Positions 1 through 5,054 of a stretch of 5,054 nucleotides of DNA are shown here, piece after piece. Origin of the DNA: an uncultured Eubacteriales bacterium. Lineage in GTDB: Bacteria; Bacillota; Clostridia; Lachnospirales; CAG-274. Below the pieces are notes generated by a model. The model saw only the letters and a list, made by a program, of their open reading frames with translations, made no database searches and was not told where the DNA came from. The stretch spans positions 1 to 5,054 of the forward strand of contig CAJKOJ010000101.1 in the NCBI GenBank assembly GCA_905201505.1. The letters are read 5' to 3'. Made by a program: the position numbers and the translations under genes. The stretch's first letter is position 1. Every line of letters begins with the position of its first letter.

Positions 1-205
1 TATATTTCAATATTATTCTAAACGACTATTAAAAATTAAGCACTCAAAATATTCTAAAAAATATAAAACTATTTATAGAAATCAGCCATTGTTTACTTTA
101 TTCCCCCTGGCTATACCCTTCTTCTCTAAAAAACAGATTGTACAAGTTCAAGTTATATAATTTTTAATATACATTATTTTTATTTCTAATGTTATCTGTA
201 CTTCA
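1..205. other. AT-rich non-coding region downstream of the flavoprotein operon
   Basis: No supportable gene was found here on either strand; stop codons are frequent in all frames. Read on the minus strand, it is the 3' flank of the FAD-dependent dehydrogenase gene that ends at 206. It contains no compact GC-rich hairpin followed by a clean T-run, so the operon's terminator is not obvious; a weak composite candidate at 128-199 is listed separately. An inverted repeat AGCCA (84-88) / TGGCT (108-112) with a 19-nt loop is also present but is short enough to be chance. The leftward transcript might continue past the window edge. Confidence 0.6.
128..199 (-). terminator. Weak candidate terminator after the flavoprotein operon
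   Basis: On the minus strand, a 6-bp pairing ACAGAT (199-194) with ATCTGT (138-133) is followed by a run of T (133-128). The 55-nt interval between these arms contains a second 6-bp stem, ACATTA (192-187) with TAATGT (176-171), around a 10-nt loop. The T-run directly after the closing arm is terminator-like, but the stems are short, AT-rich and widely separated. This is not a classical Rho-independent terminator; it lies only 7 nt past the stop codon and may be coincidence. Confidence 0.2.
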
Positions 206-1768
206 CTAATATTTTTTTAATATTGCCTCAGCACACTTTATTCCATCTACAGCAGCAGACATTATTCCCCCTGCATATCCACAGCCCTCACCGCAGGGAT
301 AAAGTCCATCGACATTTGTAGACATAAGACTTTCGCTTCTTGTTATTCTCACAGGAGATGATGAACGGCTCTCAACAGCAGTCATTACCGCATCATCACA
401 GGCAAAACCTTGTATCTTTTTATCCATTTCCTTTAATGCCAGTTCAAAAGATTCATTCATAAATTCAGGAAATATCCTTCTTATATCAGTGTACGTTACA
501 CCCGGCTTATAACTTGGCTCAATATTTCCGCACCTTACAGATGCCCTTCTTTTTATAAAATCCCTTACTCTCTGTACAGGAGCATTATAATTTCCTCCGC
601 CGGCTTCAAAAGCATTGCTTTCAAGTTTTCTTTGCAGTTCAACTCCTGCAAGTGCATAGTCAGAGCCAAAGTCTCCTGTATTAATACCAATTAACAATGC
701 TGAATTGGCATTTTCTTTATCTCTTTTGTAATAGCTCATACCATTTGTAACAACACGATTTTCCTCCGATGCTGCCGCCACTACCAGACCGCCTGGACAC
801 ATACAAAAAGTGAATGCACTTCTTCCATTTGGAAGATGTGCCGCAAGTTTATAATCTGCATTTGGCAAATATTTTGCAAATTCACCGTACTGAGCTTTAT
901 TTATCATTTCTTGCTTATGTTCTATTCTCACACCCATAGCAAATGGCTTTTGAATAATATCAACACCATTTTTGTAAAGCATTTCAAAAGTATCTCTGGC
1001 TGAATGACCTATTGCAAGTATAATATTATCTGCTTCATACTCCTTGTCATTAACAACAACAGACTTTACTCTGCCCTTTTCAATAACAATATCAGAAACC
1101 TTGCTGTCAAAGTGAATTTCTCCTCCTAAGGCAATAATTTCCTCCCTAATACTTTTCACAATATTAATAAGCTTGTCTGTGCCTATATGAGGTTTAGCTT
1201 CATACATAATTTCAGCCGGTGCACCAAATTTAACAAATTCTTCAAGTACATACTGACATCTGACATCTTTAATTCCTGTAGTCAGTTTTCCGTCTGAAAA
1301 TGTACCTGCACCACCCTCACCGAATTGTACATTTGACTTTATATCAAGTATTCCCTTTTCCCAAAAGTTCTCTATCGACTTTTGCCTGTCCTCAACAACA
1401 TATCCTCTTTCAAATATTACAGGTCTTACACCCGCTCTTGCCAAAGTAAGACCAGCAAGCATTCCTGCAGGACCAAAGCCTATAATGACAGTTTTGTTTT
1501 TTTCCCCAATATTGTTTGGAATACTGTATTTAATTTCCTGAACCTTTGAAACATTTTTTATTTTTAAATACTTCTCCTCATTTGCAATACTGATTTCAAC
1601 AGCTATAACATAGTGTACATTATCTTTTTTTCTTGCATCAACAGCCTTTTTTGAAATTTTCAGACTGTTAATATTACTGCATCTTAATATTTTACATACT
1701 TTATTTTTCAATAACTCCTCAGTAATTTTTTCCTTAACAGATATTTTAATGTTTGAAATTTTAAGCAT
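206..1768 (-). CDS. COG2509-type FAD-dependent dehydrogenase (uncharacterised NAD(P)/FAD oxidoreductase)
   Basis: This is a complete 520-residue flavoprotein, presumably cytosolic because it has no signal peptide or membrane segment. Residues 1-88 form a small N-terminal domain typical of this family. The FAD Rossmann motif GFGPAG is at 97-102, with the ribose-binding acidic residue E120 at the end of the second strand. Further family hallmarks are QFGEGGAGTFSDGKL (149-163 region), FCMCPGG (321-327), the ESRSSSPVRITR segment (466-477) and a C-terminal FAD-closing motif with CGEGCGYAGG (492-501). The length is normal and nothing is broken. Members are widespread in Firmicutes and other bacteria, but I know of no established reaction, so substrate and electron partner remain unassigned. 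It is the second gene of the operon: ATG lies 3 nt after the upstream stop, with AAAGGAG (1781-1775) as ribosome binding site. The stop is TAG. Family assignment is confident; function is not. Confidence 0.93.
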   Translation of the reverse strand: MLKISNIKISVKEKITEELLKNKVCKILRCSNINSLKISKKAVDARKKDNVHYVIAVEISIANEEKYLKIKNVSKVQEIKYSIPNNIGEKNKTVIIGFGPAGMLAGLTLARAGVRPVIFERGYVVEDRQKSIENFWEKGILDIKSNVQFGEGGAGTFSDGKLTTGIKDVRCQYVLEEFVKFGAPAEIMYEAKPHIGTDKLINIVKSIREEIIALGGEIHFDSKVSDIVIEKGRVKSVVVNDKEYEADNIILAIGHSARDTFEMLYKNGVDIIQKPFAMGVRIEHKQEMINKAQYGEFAKYLPNADYKLAAHLPNGRSAFTFCMCPGGLVVAAASEENRVVTNGMSYYKRDKENANSALLIGINTGDFGSDYALAGVELQRKLESNAFEAGGGNYNAPVQRVRDFIKRRASVRCGNIEPSYKPGVTYTDIRRIFPEFMNESFELALKEMDKKIQGFACDDAVMTAVESRSSSPVRITRSESLMSTNVDGLYPCGEGCGYAGGIMSAAVDGIKCAEAILKKY

Positions 1769-1771
1769 ATT

Positions 1772-2992
1772 TTACTCCTTTGATGCTGACCTTCCTGCCA
1801 GCCTGCCGCTGCTCCAGGCCCACTGCAAATTATAACCTCCGCAGTCACCATAAATATCCATAACTTCACCGCAGGCATAAAGTCCCCTTACAATCCTTGA
1901 TTCCATTGTTTTATTGTCAAATTCATTAGTCAATGCTCCTCCTGCTGTCACCTGAGCATTTTGAAATCCTCTTGTTCCTGTTATTTCCAAATTGTACTCC
2001 TTAATAAGAGATGCCATTTTCCAAAGCTGCTGTCTGGTAAGATTTCCTGCTTTGTAAGACAATTTTTCAATACCTGACTTCTTAGCTACAAGATTTCCTA
2101 TTCTCTTGTTAAGAAGCCCCGTAAAGTAATTTTCCATAGTCAGATGTCCAAGACAGTCTTTTCTGCTTTCAAGAATATCATATACTTCCTTTGGAGAATA
2201 CTCTGACATAAAATCAAGAAATACACTTAAATTTTTCTTAAAGGCAGCTTTAGCAGAAAGCTGAAAAACAGGCGGCCCTGAAATTCCATAATCAGTAAAA
2301 AGCACTTCTCCAAACTCTTCGCCGATAACCTTCTCCTTGTGTATCAGACTGACTTTTCCTGTAAACTTGATTCCCTGAAGACTTTTAACCTCTTTAGGAT
2401 CTGTTTTGAACTGAACAAGTGCAGGAGCTGTCTCTGTTATAGTATGCCCCATATTTCTAAGAAGAGTGAAAGCTGAACCATCAGAGCCAAGAGCAGGCGA
2501 TGCACATCCGCCCCCTGCTACAATTACTTTGTCAGCTTCTATAACTTCATTTTCTTTGCTTTCAATTCTAAACCCTTTTTTAGTTCTTTTTATTTCTACT
2601 GCATAAAACCCTGTTATTATTTTAACTTCAAGTCTTGCAAGTTCATTTCTCAGTGCATCTGACACAGATGATGCCTGATCAGAAAAGGGATAAAGTTTTC
2701 CTTCCTTTTCCTCTTTAGGAAATACTCCAAGCCTGTTAAAAAAATTTATAGTATCATTTACACTATATTCCTCAAGAGCATATACGGCAAAATTTCTGTT
2801 TTTACCGTAATAATTATTTATATCCGCATTTACATTACTGTAATTACATCTTCCATTCCCTGTTGCAAGTATTTTTTTGCCTAGTCTGTCAAATCTCTCA
2901 ATTATTATTATTTCATTTTCAGCATTAGTGTATGCCGCCTCAATAGCCGCTGCCATTCCTGCAGCTCCTCCGCCAATTATAACCAATTTCAT
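1772..2992 (-). CDS. HI0933-family flavoprotein (BaiN / aminoacetone oxidase-like NAD(P)/FAD oxidoreductase)
   Basis: This is a complete 406-residue protein of the HI0933/COG2081 family, of usual length and presumably cytosolic. It opens directly with the FAD Rossmann motif GGGAAG (7-12) and E32. The family signature GKKILATGNGRCNYSN follows at 38-53. Further family segments are FTDYGISGP (232-240) in the inserted family-specific domain, QVTAGG (347-352), and the C-terminal FAD-contacting stretch around GLYACGEVMDIYGDCGGYNLQ (370-390). Relatives include a streptococcal aminoacetone oxidase and BaiN, linked to bile-acid dehydroxylation in a clostridium. Most members are uncharacterised, and nothing here selects one of these reactions. 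The start is ATG with GGGAG (3004-3000) 7 nt upstream. It is the promoter-proximal gene, and its last codons carry the ribosome binding site of the next flavoprotein gene. The family call is secure and the substrate unknown. Confidence 0.94.
   Translation of the reverse strand: MKLVIIGGGAAGMAAAIEAAYTNAENEIIIIERFDRLGKKILATGNGRCNYSNVNADINNYYGKNRNFAVYALEEYSVNDTINFFNRLGVFPKEEKEGKLYPFSDQASSVSDALRNELARLEVKIITGFYAVEIKRTKKGFRIESKENEVIEADKVIVAGGGCASPALGSDGSAFTLLRNMGHTITETAPALVQFKTDPKEVKSLQGIKFTGKVSLIHKEKVIGEEFGEVLFTDYGISGPPVFQLSAKAAFKKNLSVFLDFMSEYSPKEVYDILESRKDCLGHLTMENYFTGLLNKRIGNLVAKKSGIEKLSYKAGNLTRQQLWKMASLIKEYNLEITGTRGFQNAQVTAGGALTNEFDNKTMESRIVRGLYACGEVMDIYGDCGGYNLQWAWSSGRLAGRSASKE
1775..1781 (-). 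promoter_or_regulatory. Ribosome binding site of the downstream flavoprotein, embedded in the upstream gene
   Basis: AAAGGAG on the minus strand lies within the final codons (Ser-Lys-Glu) of the HI0933-type gene, immediately before its TAA stop. It sits 6 nt before the ATG at 1768. A ribosome terminating on the first gene would cover this site, so translational coupling of the two flavoproteins is likely. The site also fixes the start codon of the second gene. Confidence 0.8.
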
Positions 2993-3030
2993 ATTCTTTC
3001 TCCCAATTAACTAACTTTTATCTTCCATAC

Positions 3031-3053
3031 AAAAAAAGAGCAATCTACTCTCT
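3031..3053 (-). promoter_or_regulatory. Small hairpin plus T-run at the 5' end of the flavoprotein operon leader
   Basis: On the minus strand, AGAG (3051-3048) can pair with CTCT (3040-3037). The helix extends by G-T wobbles on both sides and is followed at once by six more T residues (3036-3031). It would lie within the first roughly 25 nt of the transcript expected from the promoter at 3061-3089. The stem is weak, so a true attenuator is doubtful; a pause site, a 5'-end stabilising hairpin, or chance are alternatives. Confidence 0.2.
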
Positions 3054-3060
3054 ATCTGTT

Positions 3061-3089
3061 ATTTTAAGCCATATTATTTGCTTTGTCAA
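3061..3089 (-). promoter_or_regulatory. Sigma-A-type promoter of the flavoprotein operon
   Basis: Read on the minus strand, a perfect -35 box TTGACA (3089-3084) is followed by a 17-nt spacer and the -10 box TAAAAT (3066-3061), one mismatch from TATAAT. The predicted transcription start is near 3054, giving a leader of about 60 nt before the ATG at 2992. Orientation, spacing and distance all fit transcription of the two flavoprotein genes. No extended -10 TG is seen. Short arms AAGCC (3066-3070) and GGCTT (3096-3100) flank the -35 region but are too short to claim as an operator. Confidence 0.75.
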
Positions 3090-3128
3090 TCAAAAGGCTT
3101 TATTACCCACATTATTATTACTCTTATA

Positions 3129-3149
3129 AATTAAATTATTTGTTTAATT
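3129..3149. repeat. Perfect 7-bp inverted repeat between the divergent promoters
   Basis: AATTAAA (3129-3135) and TTTAATT (3143-3149) are perfect inverted arms separated by 7 nt. The repeat lies between the leftward -35 box (from 3089) and the rightward -35 box (from 3173), the usual place for a regulator binding site at a divergent promoter pair. It is entirely A/T in an AT-rich region, so chance occurrence is a serious possibility. No regulator can be named. Confidence 0.25.
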
Positions 3150-3172
3150 CTGCAAAAAATGCCATTTTACTA

Positions 3173-3201
3173 TTGACTAATTATTACAAAAATCTTAAAA
3201 T
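3173..3201 (+). promoter_or_regulatory. Sigma-A-type promoter of the SulP transporter gene
   Basis: TTGACT (3173-3178; one mismatch from TTGACA) is followed by a 17-nt spacer and TAAAAT (3196-3201; one mismatch from TATAAT). The predicted start near 3208 gives a short leader of about 30 nt before the GTG. A second -10-like TATACT (3202-3207) is present, but its spacing of 23 nt from the -35 box is poor. The promoter points away from the flavoprotein operon, so the transporter is transcribed independently. Confidence 0.75.
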
Positions 3202-3221
3202 TATACTGTAAATAAAATTCG

Positions 3222-3227
3222 AAAGGA
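3222..3227 (+). promoter_or_regulatory. Ribosome binding site that decides a GTG start
   Basis: AAAGGA lies 10 nt before GTG at 3238. The next in-frame ATG (3265, residue 10) has no Shine-Dalgarno-like sequence upstream, and starting there would remove the family-like N-terminal residues MFIPKLFQI. In this frame the nearest upstream stop is the TAA inside the -10 box (3196-3198), and no other ATG, GTG or TTG lies in between. Confidence 0.8.
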
Positions 3228-3237
3228 AATCAGTAAA

Positions 3238-4935
3238 GTGTTTATTCCAAAACTATTTCAAATTATGAAAGAGTCACCACAGGATTTAAAGGGCAAAAAT
3301 CTTGTAAATGACATTATTTCAGGTCTTATTGTAGCAGTTGTTGCACTGCCCTTATCAATTGCCCTGGCCATATCTTCGGGAGTTGGTCCTGAAGTAGGTC
3401 TTATTACTGCTATTATTGCAGGTTTTCTTATTTCATTTTTAGGCGGAAGCCGTGTTCAGATTGGTGGTCCCACTGCAGCCTTTGTTGTAATTATATGTGG
3501 TATAATTGAGCAATTCGGCATTGACGGTCTTATTATTGCAACATTAATGGCAGGTGCCATACTTATTGTCTTTGGACTGTTAAAGCTCGGAGACGTCATT
3601 AAATTTATACCATTTCCTATTACTGTAGGTTTTACAACAGGCATAGCAGTCACATTATTTTCTACACAGTTAAATGATTTTCTAGGTATGAATATAACAG
3701 GCATAAGCTCTGAATTTATACCTAAGTGGGAAACATACCTTCGTAATATTGACAAGATTGATTTAATGGCCGCTGGTATAGGAATTGCAAGTATAGTTAT
3801 AAGTATCCTATGGGGGAAAATCAATAAAAAAATACCAGGTTCTCTTATTGCTCTTATTGTAACTACTGCCGCCCTGTATTTAATGCAGAAAAATGGCATA
3901 GGAAACTCAGTTCAAACTATAGGCTCTAAGTTCAGCGATCTTAAAGGTACTATTCCAGTACCTCATGTACCTGACTTTAAAGGTGTAAATGTTACAGCTC
4001 TTATTCAGCCTGCTGTAACTATTGCAATACTTGCAGGAATTGAATCCCTCCTTTCTGCTGTTGTAGCTGACGGTATGACAGGTGACAAACACAATTCAAA
4101 CCAGGAGTTAATTGCTCAGGGCATTGCAAATATAGGCTCTGCTCTCTTCGGCGGCCTGCCTGCAACAGGTGCAATCGCAAGAACAGCAGCAAACATCAGA
4201 AACGGAGGAAGAACACCAATTGCAGGTATGGTACATGCAATTGTTCTGCTCATTATTATGTTAGTCGCTATGCCTCTTGCAAAACTTATACCAATGCCTA
4301 CACTTGCAGGTATTCTTATTGTTGTCAGCTGGAATATGTGCGAATTTAAGGAATTTTCAGAAATTGCAAGAACAACAAAAAGTGACTTGTCTATACTTAT
4401 TTTAACATTTATACTGACAGTTGTCTTTGACCTTGTTATAGCCATTGAAATCGGTATGGTGCTGGCTATGTTCCTGTTTATGAAAAAAATGTCCGAAAGT
4501 TTTAATATAAATACTGTTTCAAAGGAACACGAAAACGACACATATAAATATATAAATAATGAAATTATGGTGTATGAACTTGCCGGACCAATGTTTTTTG
4601 GTGCATCTACAAGATTTATGGATGTAATGAAAAATATGAATGTAAAAAGTGATGTTCTTATTTTAAGAATGACAAATGTTCCTATAATAGACGGTACCTC
4701 TCTTGATTCTTTGAAATATGTTATTGACTATGCAAAAAAACATCATATACTTGTGTTATATGCTGAATTACAGCCGCAGCCTTTAAAAGTACTCAAAAAA
4801 TTTGGCTGTGAAAAAAGAATGGGAAAAGAAAGATTTTTTGATACAATGGATGAAGCTTATGCTTTTGCTCAAGACATTGTTACTATAAGTAAGGAAAACA
4901 GGAAAAAGAGAAATAAAAACAAAAAAACTGCTTGA
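3238..4935 (+). CDS. SulP (SLC26-like) inorganic anion transporter with C-terminal STAS domain
   Basis: This is a complete 565-residue inner-membrane transporter, normal in length for SulP proteins. After a short cytosolic N-terminus, hydrophobic segments run from about residue 27 to 415, matching the 7+7 inverted-repeat SulP fold. Hallmarks are VALPLSIALAISSG (35-48), GGSRVQIGGPTAAFVV (69-84), ESLLSAVVADGMTGDKHNSNQE (269-290) and GGLPATGAIARTAANIRNGGRTP (305-327). E269 occupies the position of the conserved acidic residue that is Asp in BicA-type transporters. A cytosolic STAS domain follows at about 435-550, with VPIIDGTSLDSL (481-492), then a strongly basic tail (553-563). Family members move sulfate, bicarbonate, chloride or dicarboxylates; the substrate cannot be chosen from sequence alone. 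The start is GTG, supported by AAAGGA upstream. It has its own promoter and a hairpin just after the stop, so it is probably monocistronic. Confidence 0.95.
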   Translation: MFIPKLFQIMKESPQDLKGKNLVNDIISGLIVAVVALPLSIALAISSGVGPEVGLITAIIAGFLISFLGGSRVQIGGPTAAFVVIICGIIEQFGIDGLIIATLMAGAILIVFGLLKLGDVIKFIPFPITVGFTTGIAVTLFSTQLNDFLGMNITGISSEFIPKWETYLRNIDKIDLMAAGIGIASIVISILWGKINKKIPGSLIALIVTTAALYLMQKNGIGNSVQTIGSKFSDLKGTIPVPHVPDFKGVNVTALIQPAVTIAILAGIESLLSAVVADGMTGDKHNSNQELIAQGIANIGSALFGGLPATGAIARTAANIRNGGRTPIAGMVHAIVLLIIMLVAMPLAKLIPMPTLAGILIVVSWNMCEFKEFSEIARTTKSDLSILILTFILTVVFDLVIAIEIGMVLAMFLFMKKMSESFNINTVSKEHENDTYKYINNEIMVYELAGPMFFGASTRFMDVMKNMNVKSDVLILRMTNVPIIDGTSLDSLKYVIDYAKKHHILVLYAELQPQPLKVLKKFGCEKRMGKERFFDTMDEAYAFAQDIVTISKENRKKRNKNKKTA

Positions 4936-4938
4936 TAC

Positions 4939-4985
4939 TATAAAAGCGTAAGCAATGTTAATTATACACTGCTTACGCTTTTATA
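4939..4985 (+). terminator. Rho-independent-type hairpin terminator after the SulP gene
   Basis: A 16-bp perfect stem (4939-4954 with 4970-4985) begins 4 nt after the stop codon. Beyond one A-C mismatch it gains three more pairs (4956-4958 with 4966-4968), leaving a 7-nt loop. The core is GCGTAAGCA / TGCTTACGC, bordered by AAAA on the left and TTTT on the right. That gives a U-tract on either strand, so the structure could be bidirectional. The T-run is only four long before ATATG, so efficiency is uncertain, but position and stem strength make a terminator the best reading. Confidence 0.8.
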
Positions 4986-5054
4986 TGTTATGCAACTAAT
5001 AGGAAAATTTTTCTCAGTAAAAAAGTATTATTATATTATATTGACTTTTATTTG
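4986..5054. other. AT-rich intergenic tail to the window edge
   Basis: No gene is visible in these bases. Possible promoter fragments are a TTGACT at 5041-5046 on the plus strand, whose -10 box would fall beyond the window, and TATAAT boxes on the minus strand (5040-5035 and 5035-5030), whose -35 would also be outside. In DNA this AT-rich none of these can be confirmed. Confidence 0.4.

Noticed and set aside
72..108. Minus-strand mini-ORF encoding MADFYK with a G-rich ribosome-binding-like sequence upstream
   Set aside because: Only six codons, spacing of about 13 nt from the G-run, and no leader-peptide logic such as repeated regulatory codons or a following attenuator. Chance is the simplest explanation.
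84..112. Inverted repeat AGCCA / TGGCT
   Set aside because: Five-bp arms around a 19-nt loop, with no T-run directly after it on either strand; expected by chance in a region this size.
3066..3100. AAGCC / GGCTT arms flanking the flavoprotein promoter -35 box
   Set aside because: Only 5 bp per arm with 25 nt between them; suggestive location but not enough to call an operator.
2993..3237. Riboswitch (for example an FMN or sulfur-related element) in the divergent region
   Set aside because: The two predicted leaders are only about 60 and 30 nt and show no conserved riboswitch core or multi-helix architecture.
3456..3899. Open frame of 147 codons on the minus strand
   Set aside because: It lies wholly antisense inside the SulP gene, has no matching ribosome binding site or recognisable family, and its composition is what the reverse complement of membrane-protein codons produces.
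3907..4092. Open frame of 61 codons on the minus strand
   Set aside because: It is antisense to the conserved SulP transmembrane region and resembles no known protein; it is a shadow of the real gene.
4116..4541. Open frame of 141 codons on the minus strand
   Set aside because: It is antisense to SulP transmembrane helices and the start of the STAS linker. Its hydrophobic composition is an artefact of the opposite strand.
1..5054. A previously undescribed multi-gene system, mobile element, CRISPR array or defence locus
   Set aside because: All three genes belong to known widespread families and are intact. There are no repeat arrays, transposase or integrase genes, terminal repeats or structural RNA genes in the window.

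Overview
The window comes from a low-GC, Gram-positive-like genome, most probably a Clostridia or other Firmicutes chromosome. The reasons are strongly AT-rich intergenic DNA, A/T-ending codons, good AGGAG-type ribosome binding sites, near-consensus sigma-A promoters with 17-bp spacers, and gene families that are common in gut and anaerobic Firmicutes. Genus cannot be assigned from the sequence alone.

Layout: positions 1-205 are AT-rich non-coding DNA downstream of a leftward operon. That operon (2992 down to 206, minus strand) encodes two FAD-binding flavoproteins. The first transcribed is an HI0933/COG2081-type (BaiN / aminoacetone oxidase-like) protein. Three bases after its stop codon begins a COG2509-type FAD-dependent dehydrogenase, whose ribosome binding site lies inside the last codons of the first gene. 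A 245-bp divergent intergenic region (2993-3237) carries a leftward promoter for the flavoprotein operon and a rightward promoter for the next gene. From 3238 to 4935 (plus strand) lies a complete SulP (SLC26-like) anion transporter with a C-terminal STAS domain, starting at GTG. It is followed directly by a long perfect hairpin that looks like its terminator (4939-4985), then AT-rich DNA to the window edge.

How the genes relate: the two flavoproteins are almost certainly co-transcribed and translationally coupled. Both have complete dinucleotide-binding motifs, but neither has a substrate that can be read from the sequence. The transporter is an independent, monocistronic unit driven from its own promoter. 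Nothing in the sequence links its substrate (sulfate, bicarbonate, dicarboxylate or another anion) to the flavoproteins.

No mobile element, CRISPR array, tRNA, rRNA, recognisable riboswitch or phage/defence gene was seen. This looks like an ordinary chromosomal region. The open questions are the functions of the two flavoproteins, the transporter's substrate and STAS control, and a few weak regulatory structures.
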